From: Hippophae tibetana
Taxonomy: Eukaryota > Streptophyta > Magnoliopsida > Rosales > Elaeagnaceae
DNA length: 64,000 nucleotides
Assembly (NCBI GenBank): GCA_037013495.1
Contig: CM072806.1
Coordinates: 18,955,001 to 19,019,000, forward strand
Direction: 5' to 3'
Positions 1-14,600 of the stretch are shown here, one piece after another (positions within the stretch are counted from its first letter, which is position 1; each line of letters starts with the position of its first letter). The notes below the pieces were generated by a model that made no database searches, was not told the DNA's origin, and saw nothing but the letters and a program-made list of their open reading frames with translations. The position numbers were made by a program, and so were the translations under genes.

Positions 1-542
1 TTATAGGTGAGGATGGAGAGAAAAAAATGAGTAAAAAAATGTTAAAAAAATGTAAAAACGCGTAATGGAATTGCTGAGGTCATTGATGACGTCAACATGA
101 CATCATGGGGGCGGCTGCACGTGAAAAATGGGGCAAAACGGGCGTCGGTGCGCGCGGAGGCAGCTGGGCGCACGCGGATGAACAGTACCAGCGTGCGCAA
201 CTTGGCGCGGATGAACAGTACCAGCGCGCGCGGCTGGGCGGCGCGGCGGCGCGATTTTCTCCTTTTTGACCTTTTTGATCCATTTTGTCCAATTTTTCCA
301 TATTTGTTGACCTTTCCCCATTTATTTATTAATATATTTGTGATGTATTGCTTCCAGTATTCCTCTTTGAGTCTTTAAGTTGCATTTTTAAGCCAAAATA
401 CCTGAAAAACAATAAAAATACTCGTGATTGCGAAAAAGACAAATTTATATAAATATATGATCAAACATATAAATATATATATTTTTAATCAATTAATGTG
501 CATAAAATCATGGTTATTTTAGTGTTTTTTGAGCACTCATCA
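1..542 (-). repeat. LTR fragment of the TGATGAG/CTCATCA family
   Basis: This stretch matches 47220-47679 and 49880-50210 in the window, and all three end in CACTCATCA. It is the end part of a long LTR whose full copy lies at 45925-47679; the rest lies off the window edge. The full copy is oriented on the minus strand by its polypurine tract, so the same strand is inferred here. Bases about 95-265 are strikingly GC-rich for this AT-rich window and contain a 34-bp tandem duplication (about 170-236). The open frames there lie in the GC-rich LTR DNA and are not genes. Confidence 0.85.
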
Positions 543-3500
543 TTGGGTAGACAAAATACTGTCATTGCTAACTTGCATAAGGGATGGCCCCAAAGAGTCC
601 TTTATGCTAGAAGACAAGATAAGTGTGCACCCATAGACAATTTTGATAATCATGAAGATGATAATAAGTATGAAGAGGATCAAGGAGTAATGGACAAGTT
701 AATGCAATAAGGAAGAGACGTGGAAATGGAATTAGAAGAGTTAGATATGGAGATAGGGTTGATAACAATTTGGGTAGCATTACGATAAAGATTCTACATT
801 TTTAAGAAAAAAAACGACCCTAAAATTTATGTAGAGAAAGAGAAAAGGATGAAATGGGTGTTTGATTATCACAACTACTCTGAATAGAAAAAAGTAAAGT
901 TAGCTACCATAAAATTCACTAATTATGTTATTGTTTCGTGGGATCAATTTTTTTAGCAATATATAGGATCCTTGAATGTTGTTATAAGAAGGCGATTAAT
1001 TCCAAGTAACTACCATAGGGGCTTATTTTATAAGTTACAAAGCCTCACTCAAGGATCTAAAGAGTTGAAGGCTACCACAAAGAGATGAAGATAATCATGT
1101 TTCGAGCTAATGTGGAAAGGACTAAGAAGCTACCATGGCTAGGTTCCTAGTTGGTTTAAAAAATGACATTGCAAATTTGGTGGAATTACAACACTATGTA
1201 GAGTTAAATGACAAGGTGCACATGTCAATAAATGGGGGGAAATTATTGAAAATGAAAGGTTCCATATGAATGAGGTAAAAAAAATTCCTCAACATGGAAG
1301 CCAAGTTGGAGAAAAAATAATGAAAAGCCCTATTCCAAGCCTATGGCCAAAACTTCCAAAGATAACAAAAATGGAGGCACATCAAACCAAGGTAAAAATG
1401 ATTCTTAACCTTCTAGGAATATATATGTTAAATATTTTTAAGTGTTTGAAAAGGAGTCGTATTGCGAAAAATGTCCAAACAAAAGAGTAAGAATTTTGAA
1501 AGATGATGGTGATATTGACACCAAATGTGTGTCCATTGATGGTTCATGCCACCTTGAAGGGTGCAAATGACATCGAATATCTAGTTGATGGAAAGCTTTT
1601 GGTTGCAAGAAGAGCTCTTTGTGTGCAAATCAAAGAAGATGATAAGATACAATGTGAAAACATTTTCATACTAGATGTCATATAAATGATAAGGCATATA
1701 GCATGATTATTGATGGGGGAAAATTTTATTAATATGGGTAGCCAAAAAATTAAATTTGACAACTTTGAAACATCCTAGACCATATAAGCTACAATAGTTG
1801 AATGATTGTGGAGAATTTAAGATAAACAAACAAGTTTTAGTTCCATTCTCAATTGGGAAGTATAAAGGTAGGATTTTCTATGATGTGGTACTAATACATG
1901 CAAAGTATATCCTTTTGGGGTGACCATGGTAGAATGACACACATGTAACTCATAATGGTTATACTAATACATATTCCTTTACACTTACAAAAAAACCAAT
2001 TGTTGTTATACCCCTAACCCCAACACAAGTGTATGATGATCAAGTGAGGTCAATATATATATAAAGAATTATATCAAAAACAAGAGTGATAGTTCAAATG
2101 TAAGGAAGGTTAACACTAAAAAAAGGAAAATTTTGATTGGTGAGGAAAGAAAAGAGAGAAAACAAGTGAATTGTTATGTAAGAGATAGTGATGTAAAAAA
2201 AAGCTTTGTTTTTAAATTAGCCTATGATTTAATGTTCTATGAATATGCTTGTTTTATTACCAATGAAACAAAATATCCTTTGCATAGTGTTTGTTTCACT
2301 TTTACAAGACTTTGATGATGTATTCCCTAAAAATATACCTAATGGTTTACCACCAATTAAAGGAATCGAGCATCAAATTGGTTTTATACTCAAAGTATCA
2401 ATTCCAAATAGACTAGCCTGTAGAAGACATAAAAAGGAACTTTAGAGGTAGGTTAGTGAGCCTATGGAGAAGGGGTATGCGCGTGAGAGTATGAATCCTT
2501 ATTCGGCTCCATTTTGCTTATATCCTCATGGAAGATGTGTATTGATTGTCTCACCATCAATAGTATCATTATATATAATAGACGTACCATTCCTAGATTA
2601 CTTTATTTTCTTGATAAATCGTATGGTTCATATGTTTTTTTCAAAATTTATCTTAAAAGTGGATATCATTATATTAAGTTGAGAGAAAATGATGGATATA
2701 AAATTGCATTTAAAATAAAATATGGTTTATATTAGTGGTTAATTATACCATTTGGACTAACTAATGGCCCTAATATTTTTATGATATTAATGGATCATGT
2801 TTTGCATGTTTTATTAAAAAAATTGTGGTTGTATACTTTGATGTTATTTTGATTTATAGCAAAAACTTGGATGAGTATGTTAAATATTTAAAACTTTTTT
2901 TGAATGTTTAAAAAAAATTGTTTGTTAATCTCAAAAAGTGTACCTTTTGCATGGATACGCTTTGACTTTTTAGTTGTGTTGTTAATGCTAAAGGAAAGCT
3001 AGATGAAGAAAAGGTAAAGGCAATACAAGATTGACCAAGACCTACAAATGTGGCTAGTGTTAGGTGTTTTCATAGGTTGGCTACCTTTTATAGGAGATTT
3101 TTGAAATATTTTAATAGCCTAGCTACACCTTTGACTTAAGTTATCAAAATAATATAAGTTTGAAGTGGGTTGATGAACAAGAAAAGGCATTTGATTTTAT
3201 TAACGAAAAACTAACTAATGCACCTTTGATTGCATCACCTAACTTCACTAAAACTTTTGAAATTGAGTGTGATGCATCAAGAATAGGTATTGTGGCTATT
3301 CTAATATAGGAAGGATTGCATACTTCAATGAAAAGCTAAGCGAGGCAACCTTAAATTACCTACATATGATAAAGATATGTATGCATTAATTAGGGCTTTG
3401 GAAACTTACAACATTATCTTTGGCCAAAAGAGTTTATGATTCATACTAACCATGAATCTTTGAAGCATTTAATGTTCAACACAACCTAAACAAGCGACAT

Positions 3501-4890
3501 TCCAAACAGGTGGAGTTCATTGAAAAAATTCCTTGTATAATCAAGTACAAGCAAGGTAAGGAAAAGGTAGGGTTAATGCATTATCTCGAAGATACGTTAC
3601 TTTAGATGCAAAATTATTAGGGTTTGGATACATTAAAGGATATTAATGGTTCTGATTTTTGTTGTGTATTCAATGTATGTGAGAGAGTGGTGTTTGGAAA
3701 TTTCTTTAAGCATAATGGTTTTTGTTTAGAAAAATAAGTTATGAATGTTTAAATGTTCATTGCGTGACTTGCTTGTTAAGAAGATATTGGGATAATTTGA
3801 TAAGACATTTTGATAAATCTAAGACATTAGATGTTTTGTGTGAATACTTATTTTTTCTTCATATGAAACGTGATGTAGAACGAATTTATGAAAAGTATAT
3901 TACTTGTAAAGTATATTATTTGTAGACAAACTAAGTCTAAAGTTAAGCCTCATGGTTTATGTACTCTTTTGTCTATACCTAGTGAACCTTGGATTGTCAT
4001 ATTTAGGAATTTTGTGCGGATTTACCTAGGTTAAAACGGGATAAGGATTCTATTTATTGATAAGTTTTCTAAAATTACACATTTTATTTCATGTCATAAA
4101 ACTATTAATGCATCACATATTATCGACTTGTTTTTTAAAAAGATTGTAAGATTGCATGATATACCTAAGAGTATGGTTTCAGATAGGGATGCAAAGTTCT
4201 TAAGTTATTTTTTGAAGACTTTGTGTGGCAAGTTACAAAAAAAAAATTATTTTCATCTACTTGTCACCTACAAATGATTAAGCTGAAGTAATTAATAGGA
4301 CCATAATAGAAATAACTTAAAAACATGGGAAATGTTTGCCTCGTACAAAGTTTGTATATAATAAGAGTGCATTTAACAATTAAATTCTCACCGTTTGAAA
4401 TTGTGAATAGTTTTACCATTAAGTTCTTACTTATGGTTAAGCATGTTAATTTAGAAGAAAAAGAATATAACTAACTTTGATAATCAAATCCATGAAAAGG
4501 CAGGCAAAACATTGAAAGCATTGAACAATATGCTAACCAAGTTAATAAGGGGCACAAAAAAATTATATTGGAGACGGGTGATTGGGTTTAATTGTATATA
4601 AGGATGAAACAAATACCCACTCCAAGGTGTTCTAAACTATTTTGAAAGAGATGATTTGAGGACAAATCATTCTTAAGACAGAGAAAATGATGAGAATAAA
4701 AGAGTACCACCAAAGAACCAATTGTAAGTTTCAGTTGGACCAATAACAAAGATAAGGGCTAAAAGGTTCGAATGAGTATTTAATGGGTTGGTTCAAGATA
4801 TTCAGGTTGGTTGCAGCTTAAGATAGATCGAGACAAATATCATAAGGCAATTGATTTTGCCAGATAAGAGGCCAGGCCGTGTGGAGTAGA
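543..4890 (+). mobile_element. Degenerate Ty3/gypsy retrotransposon, gag-pol remnant
   Basis: Translation in shifting frames gives, in order, the usual plant Ty3/gypsy domains. Gag lies around 700-1300 and a ruined zinc knuckle near 1440-1490. Protease lies around 1690-2000, with the active-site region reading IIDGG. Reverse transcriptase spans about 2290-3020, RNase H about 3200-3600, and integrase about 3720-4560, including the phrase HMKRDVERIYEKYITC. The catalytic YFDD box of the reverse transcriptase reads YFDV (about 2834-2860). Many stops and frameshifts break every domain, so the copy is dead. The left end is replaced by the LTR fragment that stops at 542. Order and phrases resemble chromodomain-less plant gypsy elements; the exact lineage was not resolved. 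Confidence 0.9.
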
Positions 4891-4899
4891 GTAGAGCAC

Positions 4900-5360
4900 T
4901 TGAATGTGGGGAGCATTTCTGCATATAATTACCAAATAAAAACATTCCATTAAAGAACAGATTACTTGCCTATTTTAATCCTTATTTTCTTTCTTTGTTT
5001 TTTTTTTTTTGTAAGAAATTTCTCTTTTCCCTGTGATGGGCACGTAAGCTTCTTAGTTGATTAGAATTTGATTTATTTTCCTTTTAAGTTATTTAGTATA
5101 TTTAGTTGACTAGAAATTTCTCTTTTCCCTGTGATGGGCATGTAACCCTATGAAGAATTCAATTTTATGACTGAAATATTACTTAGTTCTCTCTTTTGCT
5201 TTAACCAACTTTTCTTGAATATACCAAGATTCATCTTGTGAAGTTTATTACAACGTTTATTCTTGGCTTATCACTCGTAATCTTTGCCATTTATCTTTGG
5301 GTGTAACATCTAACCATAATCTCTTATACCTTTTGTTCTTATCTCTACACAGATAACAAA
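4900..5360 (+). repeat. Probable 3' LTR of the Ty3/gypsy remnant
   Basis: This AT-rich block directly follows the end of the gypsy coding remnant. It has the look of an LTR U3-R-U5, with pyrimidine-rich stretches. It contains a direct repeat of about 30 bases beginning GAAATTTCTCTTTTCCCTGT (about 5018 and 5110). No second LTR is available for comparison, so both ends are approximate. Confidence 0.5.
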
Positions 5361-5603
5361 TAAAAGTCCTTATTTTTGCTTGCTTGTGAATCTAAATTAC
5401 AGCAATTTTAGGAAAGGTTTCTTTGTTGACTTTCGAGTCACCTCTCTTTGTGATATTCGTATCCAGATCTTACTTTTCTTTGTGATATTCATATCCTCTA
5501 CCCATGGACATCAGCTCTTACTCACGAATACAATTAGCAATGCAGGAGCTGACTGCAAAATCCATGTTGCACAAGCAAGGTAGGCAAAGCAAACACATCC
5601 AAC

Positions 5604-8600
5604 TTAGTGGAAATAGCCATAGAGTTCTATAAAGCAAACACAGAGATTCCAGGGGTTGGTAACATCCGTGGTAGGAGTTGTAAGAACAACTCTAAAGAAT
5701 CTAAAGGGGAGCAGAGCATTTGGTCCTTTTATGGACCATGATGCAAACTGCCCAGGTTTGCACATTGTTTGATCATTCTCATGCAATCTCAAATCTGTCC
5801 ATGTTTTCCCGTCGAGAGATCCCTGAAAAGTGTAATGTAAAATTTTACTATATTCTCCAAGGCTGCTTTAGTGTAAATCGTTAAACTAAAAATAAGCACA
5901 AAATTTTAAAAATGTATGTTGCTTAGAGCTCATTCCATATCGTTCTTTACCTGGAGTTTCCAATTTCTGATGAAGGCCTTTGATCCGTCCTGACGTAAGG
6001 TGTAGTAATTGCATAAGAGCTGCATGGATCAATTTTTCAGAAAATTATCAAAAACATTGCAGTGTACTGCACCTACTTGACTTCAACCAAATCATATTAG
6101 AGGTTTTCTTGTTTCTCTACCAGTCCTTGATCCATTATCTTTAAACATTATATAGTATATTATTACAACCAACAGGACACAAGGACTGGTAATCCATAAA
6201 AGAGGTTTTGAGCATTCAAAGGTTACATGTTTTCACAGAATTTAACAGAAAATTTTCAGGTCCTCCACTGAGCCAAGGGTCTTTCTAATGCATAAACACA
6301 GTGACTCCTTGAGGAATCCTTCTTTATCCCATATCTCTATTTTTACTCATGGAAGGAAGTTTGAGGCTTCTATTTCCAGAACCACATGCCCTGATAAATA
6401 GTTTTTGATTTCGCAGGTAATATGGCCATTATAGATTATTCTATTTAACAATAGAGTTGTAGACCAACTGTTAAAAAAGTCAATGACTTCACCACGTCAT
6501 TCAACTTTTCCAAGTAATGAAAGTTTTGATCCTGATTTATGTAAAGTTGTCTAGTTGAGTCACTAGCTATACCCAGTTTAATCTAATGCCCATAAGCTTT
6601 CGTGTAACTTTTACTATGCATATAGACGCAAAGGCAGTAATATGAGCACCATGGTTTTGATCTTCAATATCCTGAAGAACTTTGTAGAGAGCATACCTGA
6701 TGATCCGGACCAATGTCGACCATCCACCAAGAAGTAGTGCATCCCTTTTCTAACCGTGGTCCAGCAAAAGATGTTCCCTGATACGGTCATATATTTTTTA
6801 TTTCCCATTCATAAAATTGTGTTAAAATATCTAAGTTTTGATTTATCCTCCATTACCTGAAACGTCACTGAGGCTAAAACCTTGGGATCTGTGAATCTTG
6901 TAGGAGGACTACTAGCAGTGATGGTGATGGTCTGAAACAAGGAAATTACCACAGATGAGGACCAGTGCTAAGAAGTAAGAATGCTGTAGGGTTGTGATGA
7001 CTTATTGAAAGAATTTAACCAATTGTTGAGAATAACCTTAGCAAGGACAGGATTAACCCACTGGTGCTCCCCATAAGACGTGCCTGTATAATGCAAAACT
7101 CCATTGCTGTCCCCATCACTTATGTATTGAAGCTCCTTGTAACTAGATCTCCTATGGTGATATCGCATGCTACAAAAGTAACGATTAAGTTAGCAAATAT
7201 CGCTAACTTGGTTGAAGAGGTACCACACCCAAAAACCAAAAACAAAAACATATTAGCAATTATTGCTTCAATACAAAAACATCTGCAGTTACTGCAATGG
7301 AAAACACACCTCTGCTAACAAGGATATATTATAAGATTCCTAGAGGCAAGTACGCTGAAACAAGATCAGCATTGGCCAAAATATCACATTGAATGTAATA
7401 GAAAATACAGTTCAGATTCTGCCCCCAACTTTTGTATCTTGAGACTAAATGGCAGTTAAATTTCTCAAATAGTCTACATATCTCAAGTCATCAGCATTTC
7501 ACAATTACTATGGCAGTTAACAATTGAATGATAGATGTGAAACTCTGAGAAGATGAATATACATGCTCAAATTATTTTACAATGACATGGAAAAAAGCAG
7601 CAAAATTCAAGAGGCAAGGCAAGACAATTCTTCATTCTTGAGCAGAATATGATAATGTAATTTTTATACTTACTTGTTCTCAAAGTCCGGCCTTCGCAAT
7701 CCATACTCAGCACAGTTCGTAGCTTCTTTTATCTGTACAGTAATATATATAAGGAAGCAATCATCCCATAATAAAGTCTTCTTCCAACCACTATAATTAT
7801 GCAAAAGGGGATAAAGAAAAAGAAAATAAAAGAAAAGTTGACTCACAAGGCTCATAAAAATAGGAATGTGTCTGCTAATGTTGCTCTTCTCCAACTGCAA
7901 AATCAGAAAAATAAATCAGCCTTCTAACAGATTCCTGCCAGATGGTCTTATCAGGAACCTAATGCATACCTTCTTAAGCAAGGTAAAAGGCATTGTTGGA
8001 AATCTCACAAATGCCAAGAAATGTTCAACCGATTGCAGCCTCTCCCTGAAAAGGAGTGCAGATGTAGAATACATCATCAGCTCATCTATAACTTCCCAGC
8101 CATGGAGTTCATCAGCCTTAATACCCCACAACAAGATTGCATTTAAAACTTTTTCTTCCGATGTCACGGTCAAATCCGGATGCTGCAATACACACAATAT
8201 ACTGTGTAAGGAAAAAATTTAACTGACTACCCAATAAATGTCAGACAAGTACCCCGTTTATTTTTAGGTGTTTGACACAAATTGATCTATCTGATAGGTG
8301 AATTAAGTAGTAGCTCATATAAGCCATCTTAAGCCTCAACTGAATCATCAAAATTTGACATCAGTAATATTGGTGAGAACCTACCTGAATAATATTGTTA
8401 AAAGTTGTCTCGTCTAACAGGACAAAGTCATTGCTTGCAGTTGTGCAATAGTCAAAGTGCATTGAGAAATTCCTCAAGCATGTTGATTCAATAAGTTTAC
8501 ATGACGGAATTGACAAAACCACTTGAAGAATTGGACAAACAGAGTCCTGCAACAAAGTTCAATAGTTAGGCTCAAAAGCAAAGTGCAATTACTTTGCCAA

Positions 8601-11600
8601 AATTGTCTGCTTCCACGTCCATAAAACTTGTGCATAATACAAAAACTCTGTAGTATGACCTTCTTCCACTACGAGAACTCCATCCCTGCATTTATATGTA
8701 CACGAGAGGTATCAATATATCAAGACTCATTATCATAAAAGGGTTCTCTTCTTTTGCTTTCAGAAGTCCCATACCGCAAGTCAGTTCTCCATTCTTTAAA
8801 ACGAAGTCATATAGGATACTGCCCAGAAAGAATTACAAATATATATAACTACTAAATACAAACTGAACTATAAGGACGCAGATTACCTCTGAAAGGCATT
8901 CCAAAAGTGTTTTGCAGCATTCTTGATGAAGAAGAGAAACTCCAAATTGATCAGCCAATAACAAAAGTTGAAGTAATGAGGTACCAGAGTCCAGGGTAGA
9001 ATCCAAATTAAGTTCCCCACTATACATGAAGTCGATCATGACTTTGAATGCTTCTGGCGAAACATCTCTTAGAAGAATTTCTGAGGAGTTGCTTTCACTC
9101 ATTCCATTTGTGAACATCTGCTCATATAAACAATTTTCTATTAAAGCATGCACATCATATGGGTAAAACAAATTGACTATAAACCTGATTTATGCTACCT
9201 TATATCCTTTAAAAGATGTTCATAAATTTTCAGAACATTTATATGGTCAAATAAATGACATAAAACAAAAGGTTAGATGCAATCTTTACCCTCAGCTAGA
9301 CTCTTAGAATCAAAATTGTGAGCCTCTCTACATATGAGAATGTCAAATTATGAGTTTATGACTCCAAACTTATCCAACTTGACTACTAGTAGACATTATA
9401 TAATGTCAAACAACACTGTATTCAGTGAAGTAATTTAAAAAAAAAAAATCAAACATAAGTCACCTGTTCCTTAGACAAGGTTCCACAAAGGAATCTAATA
9501 AATAAATAAAAGAAATGTAATAATAATTATAGGTGACAATCTTACCACAAATAACAACTTTATTTAATAATAATAATACTAAGATATAATTAATAACAGG
9601 CCTAAAATTAATATTTCATATATTTCTGTTGTGTAAATAATAACAAAGTAGTTGTGCAATATCATAAATAAAGAGAAATGCTAAATGCATAAAATTTTGT
9701 ACAATTTATGATTTGTTAGGTGGTAAAATTTTCTTTAAAAAATGAATAATTTCTTGATTTTCAATGTTATTTTGCTATGTAGCACACCACCAACTATTCA
9801 TCTTTACAATAATTATGCCACCTGCACATCATAATTTGTGAGTGGAAATGTGTACAGATTTGTATGCCTTAATATTTCTCAATAACTCAAACTTCATGCA
9901 AATTTGGTGGTGAAATGACATGATTATAGGAATAAATTTGACAGATAAATACCCTTTTAAAGAACATTGCAATAAATCAAAATAATACAATATAATCTCA
10001 TGTCTTATGCATAAGCTTAGGACCTAAAGACAAACATCTTGGAATAACTGTAGCTAGTGATGTCAGAAACTTCGTTTTGACATTTCTTAATGACATGCTA
10101 TGAGAGTCAAAGAAATTACAAAATATAGAGTAACCTTTGCAAAAGGAAGACTCCATAAACTCAGAATGATTTTATGCTTCTGAGAAACAAGGCCACCACC
10201 CTCAATGTGTATGTTTACATCACTGTAATTGCCAGTTATTTGCATTTCTCTAAGTCGCTGCACATCCACTGGAAGTCCAAAAGGGAAGTCTCCAGAACAA
10301 TGAGGTGGAGAGCTCGGATACGATAACTCCACACTTTTCCCAGAATCAAACAACTTTTTATTAAGTTTAAACCGTTCCATACTTTCCTCACATTTCTTCA
10401 CCAATGATTGCACTTCAAATTGTACGCTTAGATCCCTCAAAGAACAAAGTTGTGACTCTTCAATCTACATTAAAGAGTGAGAGAATCATTATACGAACTT
10501 GAAGATGCAATGACAAGGATGATAAACTTGTCATCAAGCAAACAAGACAAACCACACCTATTATTAGCATTCAGGAGAGTCTGCACCAGCAACACAAATT
10601 TTTTTTTTTATAAGGGCACCAGCAACACAATTGAATGCATTTAAATAAAACATAATAAGGTACAAGGTATGTCATATGGACACCTAGAGGCCAAAACATA
10701 AATTTTTATATACGTATCCGAGTGTACAGTCTACTTTCTAAATTTTCTATAAATTTAGACTGAGTTGGAGTGTCTAAATACTCAAAGACCATGTTGAGTC
10801 ATTTGGAAGAGTCCAAGTTACGTACGCTAGAAGACAATCCAGATAAACTAAATCCATTGAGAATATGAAAAAGTGTACCTGGGTATGGCCGGTGTAGATA
10901 TATTCAAGAAGAGCATGGAGTACTGAATAATCAACCTCTCTCAGTTCTATAACATCTTGAAATGGACTAAAATGAAAATTGCCAGATGCTAACAAGATAG
11001 CTTTGTGAGATGGAACAAGCATTTCCTCCATGCCAACAATGAAACAGACATCAGATAATTCCCAATTCTCTAAAAAATTTCCAAGGCCCCATTTTTCATA
11101 ACCGGTGCTTTCATTTTCCAAGTCTTCTTCACCATCTTTCTCAGAAACATGATTACCAAAATCCACATGTTTCCAAAGGGAAATATGATTGTGAACCAAA
11201 GGTAAAACATTGACATTTCTGTATCCTACGTGCTTATCCCAACTACTAAGCCCAATGTAACGAACACTGCAATTTGGTTTTGAATCTAACCATTGAAAGA
11301 CAAGGTTTTGAAAAGGGTATCGTCCATTACCAATACTAATTAACCCATCATATATACTAACCCAATAACTCTGAAATGATGAAGAACAGCAGAGCCCAAC
11401 ACCTTGAATATCAACAACTGTTTTCCCATCCACCTCTATTCTAAATCTCTTATTCCTATGACTACCAAATATAACGGTATAGTGAGGAGTGTTATCTCTT
11501 TTGTAATGGTAATATTGACTTCCTACATTTTCCCTGAAGACCAAAGTAACATCATTGTGAGCAAAAGCTTCAAAAGCCACACAACCCCTTCCAGCTTCTC

Positions 11601-11673
11601 TGAACTTCAAATCTTTTCGCCAAGCACACTCGAAAGGTGCCACTGTGAGGAACTCTTTCTCTTTCTTTTCCAT
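5604..11673 (-). CDS. BTB/POZ domain protein with FAMeT-like and discoidin-like domains (At2g30600-type)
   Basis: Twelve coding exons on the minus strand join in frame to 804 residues: 11673-10879, 10464-10135, 9117-8887, 8546-8385, 8182-7970, 7894-7847, 7732-7674, 7169-7037, 6931-6857, 6777-6697, 6019-5951 and 5822-5604. All introns are GT-AG. Only the intron between exons 7 and 8 is not phase 0. Residues about 30-155 resemble the FAMeT/Methyltransf_FA domain (SYWVSIYDGLISIG, then NLVFQW). BTB 1 starts near 198 (WELSDVCFIVG...PSHKAILLASGNF) and BTB 2 near 343 (GNYSDVNIHIEGG). A BACK-type region follows, then a discoidin-like C-terminus from about 640 ending in CFIELYGYFH. The length fits the single-copy plant family of about 800 residues. 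BTB proteins commonly act as substrate adaptors for CUL3 ubiquitin ligases; that role here is inferred. The start is the only upstream in-frame Met of exon 1, followed by a conserved N-terminus. Confidence 0.93.
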
Positions 11674-14600
11674 AGTTTCTCCTCAATGAAGAAGCCCAAG
11701 TCAACCAACCACTCAAACAAACAAGATTTTCTAACACGTCACAGGGAGAGAGACATAAACCTTGGATTTCTGAAAAAATATGGATGAAGTCTCACTTAGA
11801 CAAAAACACAAACATCTTGGAGTTTAAAATAGCTGGCGCCTAAACTTGCATGACATACAGAAAATAAATTATCTATTCAACCAGAAACTATTTTTTTGCA
11901 TCAGCAGAGAAAGAGACAAATCTTTTTTTTTTGTTTGAATTCGAAATAATCATTATTTGAGAAGTTACCTATTTAGGTCTAATTTTAACAAAGAAGTTAA
12001 ATAAAATATTGTGTACGTTATAAATGCCTAAATTTTTACACGAATGCCAATTATATGAAAGTAAAAAGTGATATTATTGTTATAATAAAAATTAATTAAT
12101 ATTATAAATAACAAAAAAGATATTTTGTTAGTATTATAACTTATCCTTATTCTGTGTAAGTTTTTTTTTTTTTTTTAAATTACAACAGCTCAGGCATTGC
12201 TATCCAAGAGGAACCCAGAACTTGCTAGAAGATGATGAGCACCAAGTTGTTAAAAAAAAAAAAAAAAATCTGAGCCCACTATCAATAAAAAGAAGATCTC
12301 TCAAAAATCACTGTCAATCCTACACGGCAACAGCACATCCTTATCCAAGTAGTCGGACAAAACAAAAAAATATCTACTTGAAAACATTACGTATAGCCAT
12401 AAAGATCTAAATAAATAATTATTTTATAAAAAATATCTAAATAAATAATTATTTTATAAAAAAAAATCTAATTAAATGACAAAGGAAGCCGATGAAGGTT
12501 GATGATAACATGAATAAATCAGTTCAAGATAAAAAAAACCCACCTCAGAATTTATGATTAAATATTGAAATGTAAATAAAAATCAGACTTGGAGGTTGGG
12601 AATTTGCTTACCTAGTTCATGAGTCCATCCCTACCATCCAATTCGACTTAACCTTGAGAAACTATAGTTTTTCCCCAAGAATCTTGAGAAATTGTAAGGA
12701 TATAACTTTTTTTTCTTTTCAGCTGTGTAAGTTTGCTTTATATGATTGGATTGCGCATGAATAGTGTTCAGGAAAGGGAAAAAAAATTAAGCGAACATAT
12801 TTTTAGGTTAAACTATTTTGTTTGAGCACTTTTTTTTATATTTTGCTACGTGTTTTTATCATATAATTATAATTAATTAAAATAATATAATTTATTTTTT
12901 ATTTATAATTATATATAGGTATATAAAGTATGGTTGATTTTAGTTTTAAATTAAAATACCAATCAATTTGAATTAAAATTGTGGTTTCAAATATTTATTT
13001 TTTAAAAATAAATATAATTCTATCAATTTTAAATTTTATAATTTATATTATAAACATACATATCTAATAATATATATTAAACTATATTATAATTATTAAT
13101 ATATATATCTTATTTATATTTTAGATATTTTTATTTATATCACATATATAAAGTACTAATTATAATTATATGATTGGATTTTAAATTTTTAAAATTAAAA
13201 AAATAAAGTAAAATTAATTCAATACATATGATTAAATCAATTTATACCTGATTGGATTTTTTATTTTTATTTTCTTTTCCATATATTTTCGACAATAGCG
13301 TTGAAATGGGATCTGTTATGGATCAAATCTGTGGATATAAATGGTGTGTAAGTGCGTTGCAGCTGTTAGGCATCACTATCAGTATAGCAGATTACACGTC
13401 AGATAGGTGTAGATTTTGTCCACCTTGATTGTCTGATTGAGACACTTTAAAGATTGGGAAATCATTTTCCTTTCCAACGTTTTCTACTTTTTATAACAAG
13501 ACCAAACGTGTGTTTTTCAAGTGAAAATATTAAAAACTAATTTTATAAAAATATGTACATAAAAAAAAATTATATGTTTGTGTAAGTTATGAATTTTGAT
13601 TCTTTAATTTAAAATTTTATGTGTTGTAATCAAGTAGTATAATAATTTAATAGTATAATCAAATTTAGTTTTTATAAATTAAATAATTAAAAATATTCAT
13701 ATTTTGCAATTACATATATTATTTTTAATTAAAGATCTAAAACAATAATATAAATAGTGACGTTTACCTAATAAAATTTAATTAGAAATTTAAAGTTAGG
13801 AAGGATAAATTTTTGCAATAAACATTTACTTAGAACACAACTAAATATTAGATACCAAAAACAAAACCATCAAACATAAATCACATATTAAACCCATGAA
13901 AAAATCAATAAAATTAAGGAATTTGTAGATGACCTCCCATGAACAAAATAGAAAATAAGTTATGTTAATTGATGATAAAAATAAGCAAACTGTAAGATAA
14001 ATACAAACACAAATAACATTATATTAAGAAAAATAGCTTTAATATATAAGTTCTTTCATCAATTTTAGAACTCATTAAACTAAAATACTAAAAGAATATA
14101 AATATGTATATGTATATCTATTTATGTATATGTTATTCAGTATATATATTTCTAACCATGAGATAAATTATTTTTATTTTAATGTATCTTCCAAAAGAAA
14201 AGAGGAAAAAGTCATCTTAATGTAAATATTTTTTTAATTTTTTTAACAATAAGATTAAATATCTTATTTTTTGAAGAACACTCATCATTTTATCAAATAG
14301 AACTCTTTATAAAACTAAAGTGGATGTAACAAAAAGAAAAGGAAGATAAAAATAAAGTCTTTATGAGAATAAAAGAATGAAAATGTCGTTCACAATATGT
14401 TTTTGGAATCTTTATTGGTGTTAGGAAAGAGGAATTAATGTATGAATTGGAACTTTTTAATCATAAAAATTGAATCTTTTACTTTTTCTCACTTTAGTTT
14501 TACAATAATTAGTAAGAGAAATTTATGGAACTCTCAAATATTAATTAAAAATTTAAAGTATTTTATTTTTCTATTTGAATTTTTGACTAAATGGTCATGA

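Noticed and set aside
97..378. GC-rich overlapping reading frames on both strands as genes
   Set aside because: They lie in the GC-rich part of an LTR that recurs twice more in the window with different lengths and no conserved frame.
7866..8222. Plus-strand reading frame of 118 codons over the BTB gene
   Set aside because: It is the antisense of exons 5 and 6 of the BTB gene and of the intron between them.
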